Shown: positions 34,184 through 43,404, counted from the stretch's first letter. The stretch is 64,000 nt of DNA from Leifsonia shinshuensis (GCF_013410375.1 NZ_JACCFL010000001.1:1426001-1490000); one strand, 5' to 3'. A program made the numbers and translations. Notes: a model not told the origin generated them from the sequence alone.

Positions 34184-35082
34184 CCGCGCCAGCCCCCGTC
34201 GCGCTCGCCGGAGCGCCCACGCGCGCCTCCGCGCCGCGCCGCCGCCCGCGCTCGGGCTTCTCCTGGCGCGCCGCCGGCAAGGTGATCGCCGGCGTCGTCA
34301 TCGCGCTCGTGTTCATCGCGCCGTACCTGATCATGCTGGTCGGCTCGTTCAAGAGCCGGGACAACATCCTCGCAGTGCCGCCGACCTACCTGCCCACGCA
34401 GTGGCACCCGGAGAACTACCTCACGATGTGGTCGACTCCGGAGACCCCGCTGCCGCTCAACCTGATCTCGACCATCGTGATCTCGGTGTTCGCGACGCTG
34501 CTGGTGCTCCTGGTCTGCGTTCCTGCCGCCTACTACACAGCACGGTTCCGGTTCCCGGGCCGTGGGGTGTTCCTCTTCCTCGTGATCGTCACCCAGATGC
34601 TGCAGCCGACGGTGCTGGCCACCGGTCTGTTCAAGGAGATGGTCGCGCTCGGGATCAACGACACCTGGCTGGCGATGATCCTGGTCAACGCCGCGTTCAA
34701 CCTCGCGTTCGCGATCTGGATCATGCACACGTTCTTCGCCGGCGTGCCCAAGGAGGTCGACGAGGCGGCGCAGCTCGACGGGGCGGGGAAGTGGACGGTG
34801 CTGCTGCGCGTCCAGCTCCCGCTGGTCTGGCCGGGGATCGTGACGGCGATCATCTACACCTTCGTCGCATCCTGGAACGAGTTCGCGGCGAGCCTGGTCA
34901 TCCTCTCCACCGACGCCAACCAGCCGCTCTCGGTCGCGCTCACCAAGTTCGTCGGCCAGTACGACGCCGCCTGGCAGTACGTGTTCGCGGTCTCGATCGT
35001 CGCGGTCATCCCCGTGGTGATCCTCTTCGCGCTCATCGAGAAGCGGCTCGTCGGAGGCCTGACGGCGGGCAGCGTCAAGTAG
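34180..35082 (+). CDS. ABC sugar transporter permease, MalG type (importer 2)
   Basis: 300 residues from GTG 34180 with about six spans and the EAA motif EVDEAAQLDGAGKWTVLLRVQLPLV. GAAGGAGGTC lies at the end of the upstream gene as ribosome site. The importer has no ATPase gene, implying a shared one elsewhere. The C-terminal EKRLVGGLTAGSVK is typical of the family. Confidence 0.92.
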   Translation: MTAPAPVALAGAPTRASAPRRRPRSGFSWRAAGKVIAGVVIALVFIAPYLIMLVGSFKSRDNILAVPPTYLPTQWHPENYLTMWSTPETPLPLNLISTIVISVFATLLVLLVCVPAAYYTARFRFPGRGVFLFLVIVTQMLQPTVLATGLFKEMVALGINDTWLAMILVNAAFNLAFAIWIMHTFFAGVPKEVDEAAQLDGAGKWTVLLRVQLPLVWPGIVTAIIYTFVASWNEFAASLVILSTDANQPLSVALTKFVGQYDAAWQYVFAVSIVAVIPVVILFALIEKRLVGGLTAGSVK

Positions 35083-35105
35083 CGCGCCGCCGCCGTCCCC
35101 CGGCT

Positions 35106-35141
35106 GGGGCGCCCGCGCGTGTGGCGCGACGCGGGCGCCCC
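35106..35141 (+). terminator. Terminator hairpin of importer 2 operon
   Basis: A perfect 12-bp inverted repeat, ggggcgcccgcg at 35106-35117 and its complement at 35130-35141, begins 23 bp after the permease stop. Confidence 0.7.
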
Positions 35142-35210
35142 GATCGACCGCCCGGGAGGCGCCGATGACGCCGATGCACCACTGCATCGGCCGGGGGTAG
35201 CATCGATGCG

Positions 35211-36455
35211 ATGACGGCCGGCACGACGAGTTCTCTGCACCCGGCGGATCCCGCCGGGCCCGCGACCGAGGCCGCCCGTGTGCGGCTCCTGGGCAGGGAC
35301 GTCCCGTGGTGGGCGGGCGTCCTCGCGGTCTACGCGGCCTCCCGCGTCGTCACGACCCTCTTCATGCTGGCGCTCTACCTGATCGCCGGCGCCCTGCACT
35401 GGGAGGGCGGGAGCCCCCAGGCGCACCCCACCTTCCTCGGCTTCGCCGGCACCTGGGACGCGTCCTACTACCGGCGCATCGTGGAGCACGGCTACCCCGC
35501 CACGCTGCCCGTGGACGCGGACGGCGATGTGCGGCAGAACGAGTGGGCGTTCCTCCCGCTCTACCCGCTCATCGTCCGCGTGCTCATGACGGCGACCGGG
35601 CTGGGCTTCCCCGCGGCGGGTGTGCTGGTCGCCGTGCTCTGCGGCGCCGCGGCGAGTCTCGTGCTCTTCCGCCTCGTCGCGTCCCGGCTGGGGTCGGTGA
35701 GCGGGCTCTGGGCGGCGGTGTTCTTCTGCTTCGGCCCGCTCTCGTTCGTCCTCCAGATCGCCTACGCCGAGAGCCTGTTCTTCCTCCTGCTCTTCGCCGC
35801 GCTCGTCGCGATCATGGCGCGGAGGTACTGGGCCGTCATCCCGCTCGGCGTCGCCGCCGCGTTCACCCGGCCGGGCGAGCTGGCCCTCCCGCTCACCCTC
35901 GGGATCCTCTACGTGGTGCGCGCGCTCCGGGCGCGGCGCGGACGCGAGCCCTTCGCCGTCCGGGACCGGGTCGCGATGATCGTGGCCGGGGCGGTGACGG
36001 CGGTCGCCGGGCTCGCCTGGCCGCTGATCGCGGCGAGCGTCACCGGGACGCCGGGAGCCTACGTCGAGACCGAGCTGTCCTGGTGGACCGGGTTCATCGG
36101 ACGCGTCGCGTTCGTTCCGCTGACGCCCTGGTTCCTGTTCACCTGGCGGTACGCGAGCGTCGCGGGCGCGCTGCTGGTGGTCGCCGCGATCGGCGGGTAC
36201 GTCTGGCTGCTGAACCGGCCCGGCATCCGGGCGCTGGGGACCGAAGTGGTCGCGTACGCGGCCAGCTACGCGCTCTACCTGTTCGCGGTCTTCCTGCCGC
36301 AGCAGAGCCTTTTCCGGCTGCTGATGCCGCTCGCCCCGCTGGCGGGCGCCCCCGGGCTGACGCACAACCGGCGCGCACGCACGATCGTGCTCGCCGCGGG
36401 GATCGCGCTGCAGCCCGTCGCGCTGATCCTGCTGTGGTTCATCGGCTACCCCTGA
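35211..36455 (+). CDS. Multi-spanning GT-C glycosyltransferase, PIG-V/mannosyltransferase-like
   Basis: 414 residues with about ten hydrophobic segments. The first periplasmic loop has TWDASYYRRIVEHGYP, the WDxxxYxxIxxxGYP signature of PIG-V-like mannosyltransferases, followed by EWAFLPLYPLIVRVL; later come QIAYAESLFFLLLFAAL and AAFTRPGELALPL. It probably transfers a polyprenyl-linked sugar to a surface acceptor on the outer membrane face; donor and acceptor are unknown. It is monocistronic and converges on the LAL regulator. Confidence 0.8.
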   Translation: MTAGTTSSLHPADPAGPATEAARVRLLGRDVPWWAGVLAVYAASRVVTTLFMLALYLIAGALHWEGGSPQAHPTFLGFAGTWDASYYRRIVEHGYPATLPVDADGDVRQNEWAFLPLYPLIVRVLMTATGLGFPAAGVLVAVLCGAAASLVLFRLVASRLGSVSGLWAAVFFCFGPLSFVLQIAYAESLFFLLLFAALVAIMARRYWAVIPLGVAAAFTRPGELALPLTLGILYVVRALRARRGREPFAVRDRVAMIVAGAVTAVAGLAWPLIAASVTGTPGAYVETELSWWTGFIGRVAFVPLTPWFLFTWRYASVAGALLVVAAIGGYVWLLNRPGIRALGTEVVAYAASYALYLFAVFLPQQSLFRLLMPLAPLAGAPGLTHNRRARTIVLAAGIALQPVALILLWFIGYP

Positions 36456-36472
36456 GCCGCCGCCGGCTCAGG
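36451..36472. terminator. Bidirectional hairpin embedding both convergent stop codons
   Basis: Arms cctgagcc (36451-36458) and ggctcagg (36465-36472) with a 6-nt loop. The plus-strand TGA (36453-36455) and the minus-strand TGA (complement of 36468-36470) lie in opposite arms of the palindrome, so one short hairpin serves both genes. Confidence 0.55.
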
Positions 36473-38939
36473 ACGCGAGCCGGCCGGCGACGGCCGCCAG
36501 CTCCCCCCGGCTGCCCGCGGAGGTCTTGCGCATCACCCGGCTGACGTGGCTCTCCACCGTCCGGACGCTGAGCACCAGCCGCGCGGCGATCTGCGGGTTG
36601 CTGAGGCCGCCGGCGACGAGGCGGACGATCTCCCGCTCCCGCTCGGTGAGGGCGATCGGCGTCGAGAAGAAGCCGCCCTCCGTCGTGGCCGGGCTTTCTG
36701 TCGTGCCCGGGCGTCCGGAGGCGACGAGGGCGGCGGCGTGGCGTGTGCGTCCGCTCGCGGCGAGCCGGGCTGCGACCGCGGGCAGCTGCGCGCGGTCGGG
36801 CGCCGCCCGCGCCAGCAGGAAGGCGAGGTGCGCGTCGTGCAGCTCCGACTGCTGCCGCGCCAGCAGCCGGTGCGCCTCGTCCACCCCTTCCGCGTCCGGC
36901 GCTTGTTCGAGCGCGGTGAGGAGGGCGAGCGCGGCCAGCGCGAGCTCGCCGGACGCGGTGAGGTCGGTGGCGAGCTCGCGGAGCATTCCCGCCGCCTCGT
37001 CGGGGCGCCCCCGGCCGGCGGTCAGCTGCGCGTCGATCCAGCGGACGCCCCACCGCGCCGCCGGAGTCGGCTCCGCGGCGGAGGCCGCGGCGGCATCCGG
37101 CCGGGCGGCACGCGCGGCGGCGAGCTCGTCGCGGATGCGCTCGGCGCGCGCGGTGTCGCCGCGACGCACGGCGGCCACCGCTCCCAGCACGCCGAGCCCG
37201 ACCTGGACCGCGGCGCCGGGGATCGCGGGGGAGCCGAGCGTCGACGCGGTGGCCAGGGCTTCGGCCGCGGCGGCGTCGTCGTCGGCCAGGAGGTGGCAGA
37301 GGCCCAGGGCGACGCTGTGGGCGCGCAGCGCGCCGGCGTCCAACCGGTCGTGCGCGGCGGCGGCGCCCCGGGTCGCCCAGGCGACGGCCTCCGCGTGCCG
37401 TCCCGCCCCGAGCAAGGCGTAGGCGTGGGCGGCCTCGGCCGACGCGGGCACAGGCGCCCCGGGGAGACGGCGGAGCTCGTGGAAGTGGCCGGCGGCGTCG
37501 ACGAACCGGCCGCTGCGCAGCGCCTGCGCCTGGCACGCCTCGAGCAGTCTCGCCCGGACCGGGTGGGGGAGGTCCGGGTCGTCCCGCGGTCCGTCGCCGC
37601 CGACCGGAGCGGCCCCGAGCTCGACCGCGAGCAGCACGGCGGCGGCGTCCGCGATCCGCGCGTGCGGCCCGAGCTCCGTCACGCGGTCGCGGAGAGCGGC
37701 GACGACCTCCGCGTGCCCGTCGCCGGCGGCCAGCGACCGGCGGGCGTGCAGCACGGCGAGCTCGGCCGCCGCGACGGGGTCGTCGCGGAGTCCGGCGGAC
37801 GCGGCCAGGAGGTCGTCGAGCTCGTCCGCCGCTCCCGGGTCGGTCCCGAGCCGGGCCAGGAGCGCCTGCGCGAGGGCGAGCGAGGTGCCGCCGGACCGCT
37901 CGTGCTTCCAGCGGGCGCCGGCCGCCTCGTGGCGTGCTTCGGCGGCAGCGTGCACGAGCTGCGCGAACACCGGGTCGGGGACACGCGTGGACGCCACGGC
38001 CTCCTCGTGGCGGCGGCCGGCCTCCTCGCGGAAGCTCTCGGCGAGCAGCGGCGGGTCGAGCACGATGATGCGGCGATCCCCGTGCGGGAGCACGCGGAGC
38101 ACGCCCGCCGCTCGCAGCCCGTCGATCGCCGCGGGCTCCACGAGCCCGCGGGCGGAGGAGACGTCCCCGACGCCGGCAGAGGCGATCGTCGCGAGCGCGG
38201 CGCGCTCGGAGGGCGTGAGGTCGTCCAGGCGCGCCGCCACGACCCCGCGGAGCGCGGGGCTCCACAGTGCCTTCGCCGCGCACCAGGCGCCCGCCCGCAG
38301 CACCAGCCGTCCTTCGAGCACGGCGACGTCGGTCAGCGCGAGCGCGAGCCCGACGTTGCCGCCGGTGAGCGCGAACACCCGGCTCATCGCGGTCGCGTCG
38401 ACCGGCGAGCCGAGGCGTTCGGTCACGACCGACCGGAGCTCCTCGTAGTCGAGCGGCGCCAGCTCTACCACGTACGGGGCGGACGCGTCCGGGTCGGGGC
38501 GCGACCGCGTACGGAGGACGGACGCCGCGGTGACGCGGCGCACCGCGTCGATCGCGCCGAGCGAGGCGTCGTCCAGCAGATCGGCGTCGTCGGCCACGAT
38601 CGTCGCGGGCCCGGCGCCCACAGCGCCCGTCAGCGCGTCGATGGCCAGCTGCAGCGGAGAGGCGCCGCGACGCTCCGGCGCCGCGGACACGCCGAAGCCC
38701 GCCGCGTGCAGGGCGGCGAGCGGAGTCGCGCGGAGCCCGCGGACGCCGCCGATCCGCAGCACGGTGCGGTGGGCGTCGGCGGCGGAGGCCGCGACCGCGT
38801 CCGCGACGCTCGACCGTCCGCTGAGCGGTGCGCCCACCACGTCGACGTCCGCCCCGCCGGAGAACAGCAGCTCGCGGACGAGCGCGAGCGTGTGCTCCCG
38901 GCCGGCGAGCGGCGCGGCAGCAGGACGGAGATCGGTCAT
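36468..38939 (-). CDS. Large LAL-type LuxR-family regulator with altered Walker A
   Basis: 823 residues. The N-terminal AAA/STAND ATPase part starts LAGREHTLALVRELLFSGG with GAPLSGRSS where a Walker A GxxxxGK[ST] should be (Lys to Arg) and Walker B TIVADDADLLDD. A long Ala-rich helical (TPR-like) middle follows. The C-terminal LuxR helix-turn-helix is LTEREREIVRLVAGGLSNPQIAARL with SVRTVESHVSRVMRKTSA. Such proteins control secondary metabolism or sugar uptake. Nucleotide hydrolysis may be impaired. It starts at ATG 38939 and its target is unknown. Confidence 0.87.
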   Translation of the reverse strand: MTDLRPAAAPLAGREHTLALVRELLFSGGADVDVVGAPLSGRSSVADAVAASAADAHRTVLRIGGVRGLRATPLAALHAAGFGVSAAPERRGASPLQLAIDALTGAVGAGPATIVADDADLLDDASLGAIDAVRRVTAASVLRTRSRPDPDASAPYVVELAPLDYEELRSVVTERLGSPVDATAMSRVFALTGGNVGLALALTDVAVLEGRLVLRAGAWCAAKALWSPALRGVVAARLDDLTPSERAALATIASAGVGDVSSARGLVEPAAIDGLRAAGVLRVLPHGDRRIIVLDPPLLAESFREEAGRRHEEAVASTRVPDPVFAQLVHAAAEARHEAAGARWKHERSGGTSLALAQALLARLGTDPGAADELDDLLAASAGLRDDPVAAAELAVLHARRSLAAGDGHAEVVAALRDRVTELGPHARIADAAAVLLAVELGAAPVGGDGPRDDPDLPHPVRARLLEACQAQALRSGRFVDAAGHFHELRRLPGAPVPASAEAAHAYALLGAGRHAEAVAWATRGAAAAHDRLDAGALRAHSVALGLCHLLADDDAAAAEALATASTLGSPAIPGAAVQVGLGVLGAVAAVRRGDTARAERIRDELAAARAARPDAAAASAAEPTPAARWGVRWIDAQLTAGRGRPDEAAGMLRELATDLTASGELALAALALLTALEQAPDAEGVDEAHRLLARQQSELHDAHLAFLLARAAPDRAQLPAVAARLAASGRTRHAAALVASGRPGTTESPATTEGGFFSTPIALTEREREIVRLVAGGLSNPQIAARLVLSVRTVESHVSRVMRKTSAGSRGELAAVAGRLAS

Positions 38940-39133
38940 CGGCGGACTCCCGGTGGAACGAAGGAACAGCTACCTCGCCAACGGTAATACGCAAGATGTC
39001 ACACGCTCCACGTAATGCCGCACCGATCGCACGGAAGCACGGCGCTCGCGCACGTAAATCCGCCGATCGCCCGGATCCCGTGGCCGCCCGGACGACAGCA
39101 TGGGTCCCGATGTCGAGAGGGAGTCGAGGGCTG

Positions 39134-40960
39134 ATGAGCGGTCGTTCGCGCCGCCGTGCAAGGGCGGCGGGGCCTGCACGCGCCACGCGCGTCGTGCTGC
39201 TCTCGCTCTGCGCCCTCGCGTTCGTCGCCGTGGCCGCCGCCGTGTGGGTGGGCGCGCGGCTGGCGATCTCCTACGGCCACGTCTCGGCGGCGCGTGCGGA
39301 GGCGTCCTCCACCATGGCGGCCGTGTCCGCCGACCCGGCGTCGGCGGGCTCCCGCGCCGACCGGCTCCAGGAGCTGGGCGGCCGGCTGGCCGAGGCCCGC
39401 GACCTCACGGGCGACGTCGTCTGGCGCTCCGCCGAGTTCGTCCCCATCGCCGGGGCCAATCTGCGCTCCTACCGGCTCACCGTCGAAGCGCTCGCCGAGA
39501 CGGTGGAGGCGGGGCTGGCGCCGGTGGTCTCCGACTTCGCACGCCTGGAGTCCGCGGTCTCCCTCTCCGGCCGCTCGGTCGACACCGCCGCCGTCTCCCG
39601 CACGGCGGCCGGCTTGCACACCGCGGAGGCCGCGCTCGACCGCAGCCGAGCGACCCTGCGCGATGCGGCGGAGGGGCCGCTCGTGCCGCAGCTGGCCGCC
39701 GGCGTCCGCCAGGCGACCGAGCTGGTCGACTCGCTCCACGGCACCGTCTCGGCGCTCTCCGTCGCCGCGCGCATCGTGCCGGCTGCGCTCGGCGCGGACG
39801 GCGCCAAGAGCTACGCCCTGCTGTTCAACAACAACGCCGAGCTCCGGACCACCGGAGGCATCGCGGGCGCGATCTCCGAGCTGACCGCGGACGGCGGCCG
39901 CCTCGAGCTCGGCCGCCAGCTCGTCCCCGAACAGCTGAACCCGCCCGACGGCGCCGGGCTCGCCGTGACGCCGGAGGAGAGCGCCCTGTTCGGCGAGCGC
40001 CTCGGCGGCTACATCCAGAACGTCAACCTGACCCCCGACTTCGTCCGCAGCGGCGAGCTGACGGCCGCCCACTTCCGGGCTGCCCTCGGCACCGACCTCG
40101 ACGGGGTCGTCTCGATCGACACGGCGACGATCGCCCTGCTCCTGGCCGCGACCGGCCCGATCACCGTCGACGGACGCGAGCTGAACAGCGAGAACGCCAC
40201 GAGGGTGCTGTTGAGCGATGTCTACCTCCAGATCCCGAGCCGTGATCAGCAGGACGTCTTCTTCGGCGAGCTCACCCAGGTCATGTTCGACAAGCTGTTC
40301 GGAAGCGGGACGAGTACGGTCGGTGTGCTCACGGCGCTCGGCACCGCCGCGGAGCAGGGCCGCATCTCGGTCTGGTTCGCGGACAGCGCGCTGCAACGAC
40401 AGCTCGGCGGCGGACCGCTCAGCGGACCCCTGGGCCGGCTGACCGACCGCGGCGCTCCGGTCGGAGTCTTCCTCGTCGACGGCACTGCCGGGAAGATGGA
40501 CACCTACCTCGAGGGCACCTTCACCGCCGCCTGCCACGCGGCAGAGCCCGCGGCGACCCCCACGCCCGGCACGGCCACGACCCGGAGGACGGTCACGGCG
40601 ACGGCCACGCTCGCGTCGACGGCTCCCGCCGACATCGCGACCTACCCGTGGGTCGTGACCGGCCCCGGCGTTCCGGGCCTGGCGACCGGCGGCATCCGGA
40701 CGATGGTCCAATTCGCCGCCACCGACAGCCTGCGACCCACCCGGGTGACCATCGACGGCGCGGAGGTCCCGATCCTCACCCGGATGATCGACGGCCGCCC
40801 CGTGGTCGTCGCCGAGATCGACCTGGCGCCGGGCGCCGTGTCGGTCGTCGTCGCCGACTTCGTCGCGCTCCCGACCCGGTCGCCGACCGTCGACCGTGTG
40901 ATCGCGACCCCCACCGCCACCGAGTTCGAGCACTACGCCGAGCCCGGGACCTGTGACTGA
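39134..40960 (+). CDS. DUF4012 domain membrane-anchored protein
   Basis: 608 residues from ATG 39134 (GAGGG upstream); ATG 39110 is an alternative. Arg-rich cytoplasmic tail (SGRSRRRARAAG), one TM helix (VVLLSLCALAFVAVAAAVWVGARL), a coiled helical stretch, then the DUF4012 region (YALLFNNNAELRTTGGIAGAISELTADGGRLEL, then DGVVSIDTATIALLLAATGPITVDGRELNSENATRVLL and YLQIPSRDQQDVFFGELTQ). The family is found near exopolysaccharide and surface-glycan genes and its function is unknown. It is followed by a sortase-anchored protein gene. Confidence 0.85.
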   Translation: MSGRSRRRARAAGPARATRVVLLSLCALAFVAVAAAVWVGARLAISYGHVSAARAEASSTMAAVSADPASAGSRADRLQELGGRLAEARDLTGDVVWRSAEFVPIAGANLRSYRLTVEALAETVEAGLAPVVSDFARLESAVSLSGRSVDTAAVSRTAAGLHTAEAALDRSRATLRDAAEGPLVPQLAAGVRQATELVDSLHGTVSALSVAARIVPAALGADGAKSYALLFNNNAELRTTGGIAGAISELTADGGRLELGRQLVPEQLNPPDGAGLAVTPEESALFGERLGGYIQNVNLTPDFVRSGELTAAHFRAALGTDLDGVVSIDTATIALLLAATGPITVDGRELNSENATRVLLSDVYLQIPSRDQQDVFFGELTQVMFDKLFGSGTSTVGVLTALGTAAEQGRISVWFADSALQRQLGGGPLSGPLGRLTDRGAPVGVFLVDGTAGKMDTYLEGTFTAACHAAEPAATPTPGTATTRRTVTATATLASTAPADIATYPWVVTGPGVPGLATGGIRTMVQFAATDSLRPTRVTIDGAEVPILTRMIDGRPVVVAEIDLAPGAVSVVVADFVALPTRSPTVDRVIATPTATEFEHYAEPGTCD

Positions 40961-41016
40961 CCGGACGGCTCCGGTCGGCCCCAGCCACACCTGCCCACCC
41001 CAAACAAGGAGAACCC

Positions 41017-41664
41017 ATGAGAAAGACACTCTTCGGCGGCCTCGTCGCCCTGGCGCTGGCCCTGGCGCCCGCGGCCGCCGCGAACGCGGACTACGTGGAC
41101 CCCAACGCGCTGCACGGCGTGCTCGACAAGTACGTCGCCGAGCCCGGTGAGACCGTGACCTACACGGCGCCGGCCAACACGTACGACCCCAATGAGGCCA
41201 CGACCCAGGTGATCACCGGCACGGACGGGCACACGGCGACGCTGATTTCCACACGCATGGCTCCGGCCAGCGCCACGGCGAAGCAGTTCGCCGTGCCCGC
41301 TCAGGTCGACGGCTCGCACACCTTCTCCTTCGTCATGCCGGCGACGGCGGCGGACAGCTACACGGTCGAGGTGCTGCGCGCCAGCGGCGCCGTCTGGGAC
41401 ACGTTCCAGGTCACCGTGGCGAACGCCACGACCGGCAACCCCGAAGGGAACGGCGGCAACGGCGGTAGCGGCGCTACGGACGGCTCGGGCGCCGGCGGCG
41501 CCGGCACGGGCGGCTCCGGCAGCAACGGCGGCGGCCTGGCGATGACCGGTTCGGACATCGCGATCGCCGGGATCGGCGGCGCGGCCGTGCTGCTCGTCGG
41601 CGCGGGCCTCACGCTGATGCTCGTCCGTCGTCGCCGCAGCAGCGAGGAGACCGCTGCCGCGTGA
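41017..41664 (+). CDS. Sortase-anchored surface protein (LAMTG)
   Basis: 215 residues. Signal peptide MRKTLFGGLVALALALAPAAAANA, an Ig-like domain (residues ~30-135), then a Gly/Asn/Ser-rich linker (GNGGNGGSGATDGSGAGGAG). The cell-wall sorting signal is LAMTG at 174-178, a hydrophobic helix (IAIAGIGGAAVLLVGAGLTLMLV) and a basic RRRRSSEE tail. LAxTG is the motif of class E sortases in actinobacteria. It lies 56 bp after the DUF4012 gene with AAGGAG before the ATG. No sortase is in the window. Confidence 0.9.
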   Translation: MRKTLFGGLVALALALAPAAAANADYVDPNALHGVLDKYVAEPGETVTYTAPANTYDPNEATTQVITGTDGHTATLISTRMAPASATAKQFAVPAQVDGSHTFSFVMPATAADSYTVEVLRASGAVWDTFQVTVANATTGNPEGNGGNGGSGATDGSGAGGAGTGGSGSNGGGLAMTGSDIAIAGIGGAAVLLVGAGLTLMLVRRRRSSEETAAA

Positions 41665-41696
41665 TCGCGGACCGGCGCTGAGCGCCGCGCAGGACC

Positions 41697-41730
41697 GGAG
41701 CCGGTGATCCCCTGTGGGGTCACCGGCTCC
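41697..41730. terminator. Bidirectional terminator between surface-protein and GH20 genes
   Basis: Arms ggagccggtga (41697-41707) and its exact complement (41720-41730) enclose an inner cccc-tgt-gggg stem. It sits between convergent genes and ends in ctctcgtc. Confidence 0.7.
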
Positions 41731-41747
41731 CTCTCGTCAGCGCGTCG

Positions 41748-43259
41748 TCAGCGCGTCGCGTCCTCCGGCCACGGCACTCCGGCCGCGCGGCGATAGGCCG
41801 TCCCGAGGGCGTCCCAGTGCTCCGCGAGCTGCGCCACCCGCGACGCGAAGTCGTCGAAGTCCCGCACCGACGCGATCTCGGCGGTGTCCGCGGGTGCGGG
41901 CGACCAGCCGATCTCGGCGATCGCGGCGAGGCGTGGGAACACCATCCGCTCGGCGTCCTCGATCGTCGGGACGGTCTCCGTCCACAGCGGGGCCTCCACG
42001 CCGAGGAGGTGCGCGTCGCCCAGCCCCGGCACGATCCGTGCCGGGTCCCACTCGTACGCGCTGCGGAGGTCGGTCGGGCCGTCCGCCCAGTCCTGGCCGA
42101 TCGGGTCGCCGTCCTCGTACACGATGTCGAGGTATGCGACGTCGGCGGGCGACATGATCACCGCGCCGCCGCCGCGGACGAACGCGAGCGTCTGCTCCGC
42201 CGCGTCCTCGCGCGGCGTGCGGAACGACCAGTACTGACCGATCGTGCCCTCGGGGAGCCCGGGGGTCCGGCCCATCTCGTGCCAGCCGACCGGGAGCTTG
42301 CCGGTCTCGGCCACGAGCTCCGCCGCACGCCGGACGAACGTCTGGAAGTCCGCCTCCGGTGTGCTCAGGCACTCGTCGCCGCCGATGTGGAGGTACGGTC
42401 CCGGGGTCAGCGCCGCCAGCTCACGCACCACATCGCGGACGAAGCCGTCGGTGACCGGGTCGCCGGTCCGGAGGCTGCTGAAGCCGACCTTCGAGCCGGT
42501 GTAGAGGGCGGGCGCGACGCCGTCGGCGTTGAGCTCCGGATACGACGCCAGCGCGGCGTTGGTGTGCCCCGGCATGTCGACCTCGGGAACGACCGTGATG
42601 TGGCGCTCCGCCGCGTACGCGACCAGCTCCCGGTAATCATCGGCCGTGTAGAAGCCCCCAGGGCTCCCGTCGCTGCCGGTCGATCCGCCGATCCGGGTCA
42701 GCTCCGGCCACGAGGCGATCTCGATGCGCCAGCCCTGGTCGTCGGTCAGGTGAAGGTGCAGGTGGTTGACCTTCAGCAGTGCGATCGCGTCGAGGAACCG
42801 CTTGACGTCCGCGACGGGGAAGAAGTGCCGGGCCACATCGAGCATCGCGCCCCGGTACGCGAAGCGGGGGAAGTCGGCGATCCGCACGGCGTCGACCGTC
42901 AGCGGGTCGCCCTCGCACTCGGCGGGGACCAGCTGCCGCAGGGTCTGCACGCCGCGGAACGCCCCGGCGGCGGTCGCCGCGCCGATCCGCACCCCCTCGG
43001 CGGACGCCTCCAGCGTGTAGCCCTCCTCCGGATGTCCGGCCGGTCCTTCGTCGTCGGCGATGACGATGGCGATGTCGCCGAAGCCGGGAGGCTCGTGGAC
43101 GACCGCGAGCTCGCGCCGGCAGTCCGTGGCCAGCTCCGCGCGCAGCAGTCGGCCGACCGCGTCGGCGCCGGGCCCCGCGACGATGATCCGGGCGCCGGGG
43201 AGCAGTGTGAAGGGCGCGTCGCCCGTGTTCTCGAGCAGGGCGGGGCGGGGAACGACCAC
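41748..43259 (-). CDS. Beta-N-acetylhexosaminidase, GH20
   Basis: 503 residues. An N-terminal GH20b-like domain (~1-130) precedes the catalytic barrel: YRGAMLDVARHFFPVADVKRFLDAIALLKVNHLHLHLTDDQGWRIEI, VPEVDMPGHTNAAL, and the catalytic Asp-Glu pair in LHIGGDECLSTPEADF, with substrate-binding Trp in IGQYWSFRTP. It cleaves terminal GlcNAc/GalNAc. With no signal peptide it probably works in the cytoplasm on imported oligosaccharides, complementing both amino-sugar operons. Confidence 0.93.
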   Translation of the reverse strand: MVVPRPALLENTGDAPFTLLPGARIIVAGPGADAVGRLLRAELATDCRRELAVVHEPPGFGDIAIVIADDEGPAGHPEEGYTLEASAEGVRIGAATAAGAFRGVQTLRQLVPAECEGDPLTVDAVRIADFPRFAYRGAMLDVARHFFPVADVKRFLDAIALLKVNHLHLHLTDDQGWRIEIASWPELTRIGGSTGSDGSPGGFYTADDYRELVAYAAERHITVVPEVDMPGHTNAALASYPELNADGVAPALYTGSKVGFSSLRTGDPVTDGFVRDVVRELAALTPGPYLHIGGDECLSTPEADFQTFVRRAAELVAETGKLPVGWHEMGRTPGLPEGTIGQYWSFRTPREDAAEQTLAFVRGGGAVIMSPADVAYLDIVYEDGDPIGQDWADGPTDLRSAYEWDPARIVPGLGDAHLLGVEAPLWTETVPTIEDAERMVFPRLAAIAEIGWSPAPADTAEIASVRDFDDFASRVAQLAEHWDALGTAYRRAAGVPWPEDATR

Positions 43260-43404
43260 GGATGCTCCTCACCAGGTCAAGGGGGTTCTCGGGTTCCGGC
43301 CGGCACTGCCCGCCCGCGGGACGGCCACCAGCGAGTATCGCAGCACTCCTAACTAATCAGCAAGGCCCCTGCGGATGAGCACGACCCGGTTCCGCGCCCC
43401 TTTG

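Noticed and set aside
39100..40245. A 381-codon frame inside the DUF4012 gene
   Set aside because: Arg/Pro-rich shadow frame; the DUF4012 frame has the TM helix and family blocks.
41817..43352. A 511-codon plus-strand frame opposite GH20
   Set aside because: Antisense shadow of the GH20 gene, whose catalytic DE motif and length are complete.
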